The notes under the pieces are model-generated. The model did no database searches. It was given only the letters and a program-made list of their open reading frames with translations, and had not been told where the DNA came from. From Gammaproteobacteria bacterium (GTDB lineage: Bacteria; Pseudomonadota; Gammaproteobacteria; Pseudomonadales; Azotimanducaceae), in the NCBI GenBank assembly GCA_002684495.1, contig NYVG01000002.1, positions 213,075-261,641 of the forward strand: 48,567 nt of DNA, read 5' to 3'. Below are positions 27,046-36,151 of this stretch, one piece after another. Each line of letters starts with the position of its first letter. Within the stretch, counting starts at the first letter, position 1. The position numbers and the translations under genes are program-made.

Positions 27046-27437
27046 AACTCGGCAGCAGTTTTAGCGATTGTAAAATAAATCTCCCCAGAACTAGCTTGGT
27101 CGTCACCAAGCGCAATGGTATGCCAGAGCAGCCGATAACGACCCGGCGGCGTCGGACCGCGCACAAACCCCATCAAATCGTTTTCACCCATAGTATGCAG
27201 AGCAACCACCGGAATTCGGGCTTCTTCATTCAACAACTCAATTTTTGATCGCGTAGGGTCAGGTTCAACATCGAACCACAAACGTAAATCCGTTACCGAT
27301 TCACCCAGACTACCCCCCGACTTGGGAAAACTGTCTAATAATTTCACATCTGCAAAACCGCCCACCGTAAACGTGAGCAAAAACAGGGCACAAGACCACC
27401 TAACCAATTTAATTGTCCTAGACTTTTTTATAACCAT
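27042..27437 (-). CDS. CopC-domain protein without the N-terminal His
   Basis: The 131-residue protein has a signal peptide (VRWSCALFLLTFTVGGFA) and a CopC-like beta fold: DSFPKSGGSLGESVTDLRLWF, then PPGRYRLLW and SGEIYFTIAK. CopC and YobA proteins bind copper in the periplasm through an N-terminal His and later His or Met residues. Here the mature N-terminus appears to start with Asp-Val-Lys, not the usual His, and only scattered His remain (ALHTMG, LWHTIA), so copper binding is doubtful. It is coupled to the PhyH gene by a four-base overlap. Confidence 0.75.
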   Translation of the reverse strand: MVIKKSRTIKLVRWSCALFLLTFTVGGFADVKLLDSFPKSGGSLGESVTDLRLWFDVEPDPTRSKIELLNEEARIPVVALHTMGENDLMGFVRGPTPPGRYRLLWHTIALGDDQASSGEIYFTIAKTAAEL

Positions 27438-27499
27438 TCCAATTTACCTTTACTGGCCTAACAAGCAAATTTATTACGTTTTATCGATAAAAAAGCACC

Positions 27500-27523
27500 A
27501 CTTAGCTCAAAGCTATGCTAAGT
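27500..27523. promoter_or_regulatory. Inverted repeat upstream of the first TonB receptor, candidate operator
   Basis: ACTTAGC and GCTAAGT are perfect inverted arms separated by 10 bases, between the divergent CopC-like gene and the first receptor gene. This is the size and spacing of a dimeric regulator site, about 100 bases before the receptor start. No regulator gene is encoded beside it, and I did not find the same arms before the second receptor. Confidence 0.4.
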
Positions 27524-27619
27524 TCCGCGCCGGATCTTCCCGTTTCTGGTGGCTTACTCTAAAGCCAAGGGGACCAGACGGGACAGCCATCAACATCGAT
27601 CGATATTAAGGAGAGGATA

Positions 27620-30421
27620 ATGCGATCAACCTTCACTGTTGCGAATAAATTCCGCAACGGCATTTTCACTGCAATCGCCGGCACTTTGGCATTCGGCGGT
27701 CTTGCGCAAGCGGCCGAGTCTACAGGTGGACGACAAATCGAAGAAGTCGTCGTTACCGCAGAGCGGCAAGAATCGTCTGTTCAAGATACTTCTATTTCTA
27801 TCACAGCCTTCACTGAGGGCATGATGGAAGATTTCGGTATCCGCAATCAGTCAGATTTGCAGAACTTAATTCCAGCAACCGTAATTCTGCCCTACGACGC
27901 AGCGATTCGCGGCGTTGGTAGAAACTTTAGAAGTTTGGGCGGCGACCCGGGCATCTCTACTTATATGAATGGCGTGTATTCAGAGGATTTGTATACCGCT
28001 ACCATTGGTTCTTTCTGGGACATCAAGCGGATTGAAATACTGCGCGGACCCCAAGGCACCCTGTACGGTCGTAACGCGATCGGCGGCGCGATGAACTTCA
28101 TTTACAACGAACCCACCCAAGAATTCGAGGGCGCTTTCAAAGTGATCGGCGGAACATTTGACACCGTTGATACCTATGGCATGTTGTCAGGCGGCTTGAT
28201 AGACGATGTGTTGGCTGGCCGTTTGAGCGTTTCCAACCGAACTCACGATGGCTACATTGCTGAAGCAGGTAACGGTCCCGATTTGGACAGTGGTAAGGAA
28301 CGTAACGTGGCTGCTCAGCTTCTGTTAACGCCTAGAGACGACTTACAAATGAAGCTCCGCTATAACGACGCACAAATTGACCGAGTTATGGGCGGTGCTG
28401 ATGGAGGTGGTCTGGTAATCCTCCGTGGTGAATCACAAGACGGTCTGAGCCGTGACTACAATAAGTATGTCTTCGGCTACCGCGCCATTGATCCATCGGT
28501 TACTGATCCGATGAATCGCGGCTTCTATGATGCAACTCAGCCTGTATATACCTTCTCAGATCCTATGGGCGGCCCAGACGTCCAAGCCCAATACGTCCGA
28601 CCAGGCATTGATCGAGTGCTCGACATGAACGGTGATGGATCGTTGGGCGGTACAGTTGGCCTACCTAACTACGGCTATGGCATCGATGCAGATCCCAACC
28701 ACTGTGTATTTACCGATCTGAAGAACATCAAAGGCTCAGATCTGTGCGCATACACCAACGGTGTGAACGTAGAGAACTACGACCAACAAGGTATTCAGTT
28801 CGAAGCTGAGTGGGACGTATCTGATACCTTGAGCTTGAAATACATCTTTGGTCGCAACCAATCTCTTTACCAACGTATTACTGACGACGATAACACCTAC
28901 TCAACAAAGATGGATCGCCAGTTCTATGTTAACCACGAAGGTGATTATCAGAGCCACGAGTTGCAGGCGTTCTACGACCTTGGCGACAGCGTCACAGCAA
29001 CCTCAGGCATTTTCTTCTACGACGCTGAAATCAACCAGCGCGGTGATTTCTACAGCGAAGCGAACGACCCACGATTCCTGAACGCAGACCCATTGTCTCA
29101 GGCGGCCGTTGGCGCTGGCACTATGGTAAACCTCTACTCCGCCCGCGACCTCAGTGCACCCGATGGTGTCACTCAAGTTCGTACTGGCGCTTGGGAGGGC
29201 GATCCCGGTGGCACTTCAATCGAGAAAGGCCCCGATACGGCAGCTACGGACCTGATGTACCACACAACCACCAAACGTGATGCTTTTGCGGCCTACACCC
29301 AAGGTGTGTGGAACATGAGCGAGGACTTCACATTAACCGCAGGCGTACGCTATGCGACTGACGAAATCTTCGGTGAAGAAAACCTCTTCAGATATACAGA
29401 AGCATACGTTCCCCCTGCAGCGTTCGCAGCACTTGGTATCACTAACCTGGCGCAACTGAACGTGTTCCGGGGCGCCTTGGATGCGGAAACTCTGCAGCCC
29501 ACGGGCAATGTGCACATCCTGACCTCAGGCATTCCGTTAAGCCTCGCTGTACACCGACACTTCAATCGTAAGGACACCAAGGTAACTGCTCGACTCAACG
29601 TTGATTGGGACTTTGCTGACAACATGATGATGTACGCAAACGTAACCAGCGGTTATAGGTCTGGTGGTTATAACCTTGTATTCTTCAGTGCTACTGGTAC
29701 GTACGATCCGGAGGAGCTTGTAGCCTACGAGATCGGGTTCAAGGGCCAGCATCTGGATAACACTCTGCAGGTGTTCGCTTCTGCCTATTTGTACGATTAC
29801 TCAAACATCCACACGTTTGGTGCTGAGTTATCTGCAACCGGTGGTACCACAACCTCGGTTCTCGAAGCTGGTGGCGCGGACATCACCGGCGTTGAGGCTG
29901 AAATCATGTACCTCATGACCGATAACCTCACTCTTGGTGGCAACTTGAGCTACACGCCAAGTGAATACACCGAAGATACATACCTTTCGAACACTGCGGA
30001 CTTCAGAGTACCAAACAGCCTGTTTTCAGCGGTCGACATCAATTACAACCTAAAAGGTAATCAGGTTCTTAATGTCCCTGACTACAAAGGTTCTGTATTT
30101 GCCATGTATTCCACTCCATTGAACGCAGGCGGCACAATTGAGCTGTTAGCCAACTACTCTTGGATTTCAAAGGTGTATCACACCCCGTTCATGGACGAGT
30201 ATGATTCAACGCCGAGTTATGACCGACTCGATCTGCGAACCACTTGGACCAGTGACGACGAGGCATGGGTTGTTGCAGGCTACATCAATAATGTCATGGA
30301 CAAGATTGGTGTTCGCCAGCTAGAAGCTCATGGTGAGAGTCAGGGCTTCCGACGAACCGGTCAACTTACCGAGCCAAGAATGGCCGGTGTAGAGGTCAGC
30401 TATAAGTTTGGTGCCAACTAG
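27620..30421 (+). CDS. TonB-dependent outer-membrane receptor (copy 1)
   Basis: The 933-residue receptor starts at an ATG with a strong AGGAGAGG site. It has a signal peptide (FTAIAGTLAFGGLAQAAE), a TonB-box-like segment IEEVVVTAERQESS (about residues 40-53), the plug domain with IERGPQGTLYGRNAIGGAM-like text (RIEILRGPQGTLYGRN), and a C-terminal beta-barrel ending in VSYKFGAN. It lies in the outer membrane and imports a ligand using TonB energy. A Cys pair in the barrel (NHCVFTDL and SDLCAYT) is shared with copy 2. Ligand is unknown; the neighbouring glycoside enzymes suggest a carbohydrate or glycoside. A terminator follows immediately. Confidence 0.94.
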   Translation: MRSTFTVANKFRNGIFTAIAGTLAFGGLAQAAESTGGRQIEEVVVTAERQESSVQDTSISITAFTEGMMEDFGIRNQSDLQNLIPATVILPYDAAIRGVGRNFRSLGGDPGISTYMNGVYSEDLYTATIGSFWDIKRIEILRGPQGTLYGRNAIGGAMNFIYNEPTQEFEGAFKVIGGTFDTVDTYGMLSGGLIDDVLAGRLSVSNRTHDGYIAEAGNGPDLDSGKERNVAAQLLLTPRDDLQMKLRYNDAQIDRVMGGADGGGLVILRGESQDGLSRDYNKYVFGYRAIDPSVTDPMNRGFYDATQPVYTFSDPMGGPDVQAQYVRPGIDRVLDMNGDGSLGGTVGLPNYGYGIDADPNHCVFTDLKNIKGSDLCAYTNGVNVENYDQQGIQFEAEWDVSDTLSLKYIFGRNQSLYQRITDDDNTYSTKMDRQFYVNHEGDYQSHELQAFYDLGDSVTATSGIFFYDAEINQRGDFYSEANDPRFLNADPLSQAAVGAGTMVNLYSARDLSAPDGVTQVRTGAWEGDPGGTSIEKGPDTAATDLMYHTTTKRDAFAAYTQGVWNMSEDFTLTAGVRYATDEIFGEENLFRYTEAYVPPAAFAALGITNLAQLNVFRGALDAETLQPTGNVHILTSGIPLSLAVHRHFNRKDTKVTARLNVDWDFADNMMMYANVTSGYRSGGYNLVFFSATGTYDPEELVAYEIGFKGQHLDNTLQVFASAYLYDYSNIHTFGAELSATGGTTTSVLEAGGADITGVEAEIMYLMTDNLTLGGNLSYTPSEYTEDTYLSNTADFRVPNSLFSAVDINYNLKGNQVLNVPDYKGSVFAMYSTPLNAGGTIELLANYSWISKVYHTPFMDEYDSTPSYDRLDLRTTWTSDDEAWVVAGYINNVMDKIGVRQLEAHGESQGFRRTGQLTEPRMAGVEVSYKFGAN

Positions 30422-30764
30422 ACTGCTGATCAATCTATATAAGAAAGCCGCCTTCGGGCGGCTTTTTTTACCCTAAATTTATCTGCCTTTGACCGCATCC
30501 TCAGCGGCGGCGGCACTCACTCTTCACCACCAAACTAACTATCGATTATTTTCACCTTAGTGCCTTCTGACCCTCCCGCCTAAACACCAAGCTTTTCTTA
30601 TCCCAACATCCACTTAACCCCTAAAACCTACCGTTGGTCGGCACTACAGCGGTGCTTGTCGGAAAAAGATTACACCCAAAGACCCTCTACGAAAAGATCA
30701 TGTTAGAAGAAACAGCCTCGCCAAGGCTTCCGATCTAGTTCTGGATAAATTTTTAGGAGAGAAA
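30422..30764. other. Intergenic stretch between the two TonB receptors
   Basis: After the first receptor's stop comes the rho-independent terminator listed separately. The rest is low in coding features. The right end holds an AGGAGAG ribosome site six bases before the second receptor's start. A promoter for copy 2 is expected here since a terminator separates the copies, but I cannot point to a convincing -35/-10 pair. Confidence 0.5.
30445..30469 (+). terminator. Rho-independent terminator after TonB receptor copy 1
   Basis: The stem GCCGCC-TTCG-GGCGGC, a UUCG-type tetraloop hairpin, is followed directly by a run of T. It lies 24 bases beyond the receptor stop. The same hairpin sequence recurs after copy 2. 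Confidence 0.93.
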
Positions 30765-33569
30765 ATGCAATCAATACACATCATGCGGCAACTGCATCGC
30801 TACAACTATTGGGTTATTGTTTTAGGCACTACCCTACTACTGTCTAGTACTTCTGTGGCAGCAGCTCCAGAGCAAGCTGGTCGGCAAATCGAAGAAGTTA
30901 TTGTTACCGCCGAGCGTCAGGAATCGTCAGTTCAAGACACATCGATCTCAATTACTGCCTTTACCAGCGAAATGATTGAAGACTTCGGCATTCGCAATCA
31001 GTCAGACATGCAGAATCTGATTCCAGCCACCGTTATTCTGCCTTATGACGCTGCAATTCGCGGCGTAGGGCGAAATTTCCGCAGCCTCGGCGGTGATCCA
31101 GGTATCTCTACCTATATGAATGGGGTTTATTCCGAGGATCTATATACCGCCACGATTCAATCGCTGTGGGACATTGAGCGGATTGAAATATTAAGGGGTC
31201 CACAGGGCACCCTGTACGGACGCAACGCAATCGGCGGTGCCATGAACTTTATCTACAAAGAACCGGCACAAGACTTCGAATCGGAAATCAAAAGCATCGT
31301 CGGTAATTATGGCACCTTGGATATCAATGCTGTTGTTTCCGGAAGACTTATTGATAACGTTCTTGCCGGCCGGTTTAGCATAGCGAGAAGGCAGCATGAC
31401 GGCTACATCGACGAAATCGGCCCCGGCCCAGATACGGATAGCGGCAACGAACGCAGCATTGTTGGACAATTACTATGGACGCCAACCGAAAATCTTAGGG
31501 TAAAACTTAGAAAAAATGACATTGACGTAGACCGGGTCATGGGTGGCGCAGATGGTGGCGGACTGATTGTATTCAGAGGCGAATCTGTCGATGGTATGTC
31601 TAGGGATCAAGGCGCCTACGCTTTCGGCTTCCGCCCCATAGACGATAGCGTTACCGACCCACTAAACCGCGGTTTTTATGACCCCACCTCACCCGTCTAT
31701 ACGCTCACTCATCCAACCGATGGCACTACGATTAGAGCGCAAAGGATTCGCCCAGGGGTGGATCGGGTACTCAACACCACGCGCGGCGGAACAGCCGGCA
31801 CCGTCGGTATGCCAAACTACGCTTATGGCCTAACCAATGACAATCAAGAATGCGTATTCACTGATTTAAGCGATATTAGAGGTGATGATTTATGCGCTCA
31901 AACCAACGGCAAAAACATGGAGGATTTTGATCAGCAAGGCACCCAGCTTGAGGCTCAATGGGATCCCTCAGAGACTCTTAGCCTGAAATATATTTACGGT
32001 GACAGCGACCTGCTTTATCAACGAATTACCGACGATGATTCTACCTATTCGACAACCCTAGACCGCCAGTTTTACGTAAATCACGAAGCCGATTATACAA
32101 GCCATGAATTACAGGCTTTTTACGACATTAATGACCGATTAAGCATGACCTCTGGCATCTTTTTCTATGACGCTGAAATTAATCAACGCGGCGACTTTTA
32201 TAGTGAAACTAGGGACCCTCGATTTCTAAATGCGGATCCTATATCCCAGGCTGTAGCGGGGCTAGGCACTATGGTCAATCTCTATTCTGCAAGGGATCTC
32301 ACCGCAGCAGATGCAACGACTCAGGTCGCCACTGGCGCATGGGAGGGCGATCAAGGCGGTACGAGCATTGAGAAAGGTCCAGATACGGCAGCAACAGACC
32401 TTGAGTACCATACAACCACCAAGCGCGATGCTTTTGCCGCCTATACTCAGGGAGTATTGGATATCAACGAAGAATTTACGCTTACCGTTGGCGCGCGCTA
32501 CGCGGTAGATGAAATTTTTGGTGAAGAAAACTTGATGCGCTATACCGAAGCTTATGTCCCACCAGCTGCTTTGGCACCTTTGGGAATAACCAGCTTGGCG
32601 GTCCTCAATATCTACCGCGGAGCTTTGGATCCGCAAACGCTGCAACCGACTGGCGCAGTTCACTTGCTCACCTCTGGCATTCCCCTGAGCTTAGCAGTTC
32701 ACCGCCATATGACTCGTAAAGATAAAAAATGGACTGGGCGTATCAACCTAGATTGGGAGTTCGCCGACAATATGATGGTCTACGCCAACGTAACCAGCGG
32801 CTATCGATCGGGCGGTTACAACTTGGTTTTTTTCAGCGCCACCCCGACTTACGACCCCGAAGAGTTGATAGCCTACGAACTTGGCTATAAAGGCCAACAT
32901 TTGGACAACACACTACAGATATTCGGTTCCGTTTACCTTTATGACTACTCAAATATTCACACCTTTGGCGCTGAGCCGTCTGCAACAGGTGGGGTGACTA
33001 CATCCGTGCTGGAGGCGAAAGGCGCACGCATAACGGGCGCAGAAACAGAAATTACTTGGTTGTTAACTGACGAATTTAGCGTTGGCGGAAATCTCAGCTT
33101 TACTCCGAGCAAATATACCGACACGCGCTTACTGTCTAACGTTGCAGACCCTCGAGTTCCGAATAGTCTATTTTCTGCAATCGACATCTACTACAACATT
33201 AAGGGCAATCAACTGTTAAACGTGCCGGAGCATAAGGGCTACCTTTACGGTATCTACGAGCATTCACTCGATGACGGCAGCAGTATCAAATTTCTCGCAA
33301 ACTATTCTTGGGTGGATAAGGTATATCACACACCCTTTGCCGACGAACTGGATGCGACTCCCGGGTATGACCGTTTAGATCTAAGAGCCACATGGACAAA
33401 TAGTGATGAGTCGATCACGGTGTCAGCGTTCGTCAATAATGTGTTTGATAAGATCGGAATACGGCAACTTGAAGCACATAGCGAATCCGAAGGCTTCAGG
33501 CGCACCGGTCAGGTCACAGAACCGCGAGTGATCGGCGCAGAGTTCAGCTATAAACTGGGAGCCTACTAG
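30765..33569 (+). CDS. TonB-dependent outer-membrane receptor (copy 2, paralogue of copy 1)
   Basis: This 934-residue receptor is aligned with copy 1 along nearly its whole length: the TonB-box region IEEVIVTAERQESS, the plug (RIEILRGPQGTLYGRN), the two-Cys loop (QECVFTDL, DDLCAQT) and the end of the barrel (EFSYKLGAY) all match. Only the signal peptide (WVIVLGTTLLLSSTSVAAA) differs strongly. Differences cluster in scattered loop segments, such as FRPIDDSVTDPLNR and residues in SAGGVTTSVLEA-type loops. Start ATG has an AGGAGAG site. It is followed by its own terminator, so it may be expressed independently of copy 1 and of the enzymes downstream. Ligand unknown. Confidence 0.94.
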   Translation: MQSIHIMRQLHRYNYWVIVLGTTLLLSSTSVAAAPEQAGRQIEEVIVTAERQESSVQDTSISITAFTSEMIEDFGIRNQSDMQNLIPATVILPYDAAIRGVGRNFRSLGGDPGISTYMNGVYSEDLYTATIQSLWDIERIEILRGPQGTLYGRNAIGGAMNFIYKEPAQDFESEIKSIVGNYGTLDINAVVSGRLIDNVLAGRFSIARRQHDGYIDEIGPGPDTDSGNERSIVGQLLWTPTENLRVKLRKNDIDVDRVMGGADGGGLIVFRGESVDGMSRDQGAYAFGFRPIDDSVTDPLNRGFYDPTSPVYTLTHPTDGTTIRAQRIRPGVDRVLNTTRGGTAGTVGMPNYAYGLTNDNQECVFTDLSDIRGDDLCAQTNGKNMEDFDQQGTQLEAQWDPSETLSLKYIYGDSDLLYQRITDDDSTYSTTLDRQFYVNHEADYTSHELQAFYDINDRLSMTSGIFFYDAEINQRGDFYSETRDPRFLNADPISQAVAGLGTMVNLYSARDLTAADATTQVATGAWEGDQGGTSIEKGPDTAATDLEYHTTTKRDAFAAYTQGVLDINEEFTLTVGARYAVDEIFGEENLMRYTEAYVPPAALAPLGITSLAVLNIYRGALDPQTLQPTGAVHLLTSGIPLSLAVHRHMTRKDKKWTGRINLDWEFADNMMVYANVTSGYRSGGYNLVFFSATPTYDPEELIAYELGYKGQHLDNTLQIFGSVYLYDYSNIHTFGAEPSATGGVTTSVLEAKGARITGAETEITWLLTDEFSVGGNLSFTPSKYTDTRLLSNVADPRVPNSLFSAIDIYYNIKGNQLLNVPEHKGYLYGIYEHSLDDGSSIKFLANYSWVDKVYHTPFADELDATPGYDRLDLRATWTNSDESITVSAFVNNVFDKIGIRQLEAHSESEGFRRTGQVTEPRVIGAEFSYKLGAY

Positions 33570-33596
33570 CGACTCTCGAACTGTCGCCAGTTGCAT

Positions 33597-33620
33597 AAGC
33601 CGCCTTCGGGCGGCTTTTTT
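33597..33620 (+). terminator. Rho-independent terminator after TonB receptor copy 2
   Basis: The same GCCGCC-TTCG-GGCGGC hairpin as after copy 1 is followed by a T run, 28 bases after the receptor stop. It separates the receptors from the enzyme operon that starts at 33679. Confidence 0.92.
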
Positions 33621-33678
33621 TACTGACTTTTTGAAAATAACCAAGCTAGACTTGAGCAGTTGTCTTTGGGGAGCAACT

Positions 33679-34368
33679 GTGAAGAACCTGTATCAAATCG
33701 CGATAGCCAGCAGTTTGCTGCTCGCCTCTACCCATCTAGCGGGCGAGAATTTATCGACCACCAACACTGGGTGGCAATCCCTCTTTGATGGCTATTCTAC
33801 AGACGGCTGGCGCCGATATGGCAGCAATAAGCCGATTAAGGGTTGGCAAGTAATCGACGGCGAACTTGTGCGGACCGGCAAAGCGGGCGACCTCATCACC
33901 GAGCAACAATTTTCAGATTTCGAACTGCAGTTGGAATGGAAGGTTGAGTCTGGAGGTAACAGCGGGATTTTCTTCCGCGCTGACGAATCCGAGCGCTATA
34001 TTTTTTTAACCGCGCCAGAAATGCAAATTTTAGATGACGCCAAGCACCGCGACGGCAAAAGCCCTTTAACTTCTGCAGGCGCCAACTACGCCCTACACCC
34101 AGCGCCCCGAGGCGTGGTAAATCCAGCGGGCGAGTGGAATCACGCACGTCTGCGCGTTATCGGCAATCAGGTGACTCACTGGCTAAACCACCAACAAATA
34201 GTGAGTTACGAACTAGGCAGTGAAGATTGGCAGCAACGGGTCGCCAAGAGCAAGTTTGCCAAGTGGCCTAAGTACGGTTCGCTATCCAGCGGACATATCG
34301 GCTTACAGGATCATGGCGATCGCGTGGCTTTTAGACACATACAAATTAGAGACTTGGCCGATGACTAA
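33679..34368 (+). CDS. Secreted DUF1080 protein (3-keto-disaccharide hydrolase family)
   Basis: The start is the GTG at 33679, preceded by GGGGAG at five bases, giving a signal peptide (LYQIAIASSLLLASTHLAG); an upstream TTG lacks support. The 229-residue product is a DUF1080 jelly-roll domain, seen in WQSLFDGYSTDGW, WQVIDGELVRTG, GNSGIFFRADES and GEWNHARLRV. DUF1080 proteins occur with GMC oxidoreductases and cleave 3-keto-glycosides. It is therefore predicted to release a sugar from a 3-oxidised glycoside in the periplasm. Its stop overlaps the GMC start by 8 bases, which supports a functional link. Confidence 0.87.
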   Translation: MKNLYQIAIASSLLLASTHLAGENLSTTNTGWQSLFDGYSTDGWRRYGSNKPIKGWQVIDGELVRTGKAGDLITEQQFSDFELQLEWKVESGGNSGIFFRADESERYIFLTAPEMQILDDAKHRDGKSPLTSAGANYALHPAPRGVVNPAGEWNHARLRVIGNQVTHWLNHQQIVSYELGSEDWQQRVAKSKFAKWPKYGSLSSGHIGLQDHGDRVAFRHIQIRDLADD

Positions 34369-36139
34369 AAGCCAACCCGAATTTGACGTCATCATCGTGG
34401 GTTCCGGCGCCGCAGGAGGCATGTCTGCTTATGCTTTGAGCTGTGCTGGCGTGCGCGTATTGATGCTGGAAGCCGGCCGTGACTATGATGCGGTAAGCGA
34501 AACCCCCATGTTTGAAATGCCAGAAGATGCCCCCTTACGCGGCGCAGACACGCCAGATAAACCATTTGGCTACTTTGACGCTACCGTAGATGGCGGCTGG
34601 CAGGTGCCGGGCGAACCTTATAGCAGCGCAGAGGGCACAGACTTTCTGTGGTGGCGTTCGCGCATGCTTGGCGGTCGCACCAATCATTGGGGGCGAATCT
34701 CGCTAAGGATGGGCGAATATGACTTTAAGCCCTATTCCCGGGACGGCTTAGGGGCCGATTGGCCGATGACTTATGAGGACATGGCGCCCTATTACGATAA
34801 GACCGAGGCCCTTATTGGCGTCTACGGATCTAATGAAGGTCTTGAAAACACCCCAAACTCAAGCCCGGGCGTGCTGCTTAATGCGCCCGCACCGCGCGCC
34901 GACGAACTGCTGACGCAAAAATATTGCCGTGAGCTTGGCATCCCGGTCGTCCCCTGCCATCTTGCGATTCTGTCAGAAAAGCAAAACCATCGACGCTGGC
35001 CTAGAGAACTGCACCCCAATAACGCACTCGGTCAACGAGTCACCCGCGACATCATGCGCGCCCGGGCCGCATGCTTTTTTGCCACACCCTGTGGTCGCGG
35101 ATGCTCTATTGGGGCGAATTTCCAATCACCTACCGTATTGCTGCCACCCGCTCTTGCAACCGGCAACCTCACAATCCGCACCGATGCCATGGTCTACGAG
35201 GTGAGCACTAATGCAAGAGGTCACGCCAATGGCGTTGGCTACATCGATCGTATCACCGGCAAACAACACCATGTGCATACTCGCGTGGTTATCCTTGCGG
35301 CCAGTGCCTGCGAATCTGCCCGGATAATGCTCAATTCAAAAAGCACCGCGCACCCTCAGGGTCTGGGCAATGCCAACGGTCTCGTCGGCAAATATATTAT
35401 GGATACGGTCGGCGCTGGTCTGCTGGGGCAAATTCCTATAATGGAAAATATGCCGCCACATAATGCAGATGGCGCATCCGCCATGCACATGTATATGCCC
35501 TGGTGGCTTTATCAGGAACAGGCCAAGGGTCAACTGGATTTCGCACGTGGCTACCACATCGAGTTCGGCGGCGGTCGGCGCCTCCCACAGAGCGGCCACT
35601 TCAGCGCGGTTGAGGCAATGAATGGTGGCAATTATGGCTTGCAGCTAAAAGAGGACTGCCGTCGCTACTACGGTTCTTTTATCGGCTTCAGTGGACGTGG
35701 CGAAATGATCCCTAACGAGGATTGCTATTGCGAAATTGACTCGGAACAGAAGGATAAATGGGGCATCCCTACCCTCAAGTTTCACTGGCGTTGGTCAGAA
35801 CACGAGCTTAACCAGGCCCGCCATATGCACAAGACCTTTCAATCGATCATTGAATCAATGGGCGGCCGCGTTATGGAAGCAGTCGCGACAGACGGCGCTG
35901 ACGCGATCAAAAAACCTGGCGAAATTATCCATGAAGTGGGCGGTGCCCGCATGGGTAGTAATCCCAACACCTCGGTGCTCAATCAATTTAGCCAGTCTTG
36001 GCAAGTGCCCAATCTTTTCGTTACCGACGGCGCAGCCTTTGTCTCTAATGCTGATAAAAATCCGACTCTGAGCATCATGGCAAATGCCTGGCGTTCAGCG
36101 GATTACTTAGTACAAGAAATGCGCGCACGCAATTTGTAG
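34361..36139 (+). CDS. GMC-family FAD oxidoreductase (glucoside 3-dehydrogenase-like)
   Basis: The ATG at 34361 overlaps the DUF1080 stop (ATGACTAA) and begins MTKSQPEFDVIIVGSGAAGG, directly before the FAD-binding Rossmann fold, so it is preferred over earlier in-frame starts. The 592-residue protein has the GMC C-terminal active site in EVGGARMG (catalytic His before it) and DKNPTLSIMANAWR (catalytic Asn). A CGRGCS motif lies mid-protein, and LGGRTNHWGR is the GMC substrate-side signature. GMC large subunits of this kind oxidise the C3 hydroxyl of sugars. No signal peptide is present; the next gene carries a Tat signal, so co-export is likely. Confidence 0.88.
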   Translation: MTKSQPEFDVIIVGSGAAGGMSAYALSCAGVRVLMLEAGRDYDAVSETPMFEMPEDAPLRGADTPDKPFGYFDATVDGGWQVPGEPYSSAEGTDFLWWRSRMLGGRTNHWGRISLRMGEYDFKPYSRDGLGADWPMTYEDMAPYYDKTEALIGVYGSNEGLENTPNSSPGVLLNAPAPRADELLTQKYCRELGIPVVPCHLAILSEKQNHRRWPRELHPNNALGQRVTRDIMRARAACFFATPCGRGCSIGANFQSPTVLLPPALATGNLTIRTDAMVYEVSTNARGHANGVGYIDRITGKQHHVHTRVVILAASACESARIMLNSKSTAHPQGLGNANGLVGKYIMDTVGAGLLGQIPIMENMPPHNADGASAMHMYMPWWLYQEQAKGQLDFARGYHIEFGGGRRLPQSGHFSAVEAMNGGNYGLQLKEDCRRYYGSFIGFSGRGEMIPNEDCYCEIDSEQKDKWGIPTLKFHWRWSEHELNQARHMHKTFQSIIESMGGRVMEAVATDGADAIKKPGEIIHEVGGARMGSNPNTSVLNQFSQSWQVPNLFVTDGAAFVSNADKNPTLSIMANAWRSADYLVQEMRARNL

Positions 36140-36151
36140 AGAGGGAAACCC

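Noticed and set aside
34220..34360. Upstream extension of the GMC gene
   Set aside because: It overlaps the DUF1080 gene; the ATG at 34361 sits right before the FAD-binding fold and overlaps the DUF1080 stop as expected for coupling.
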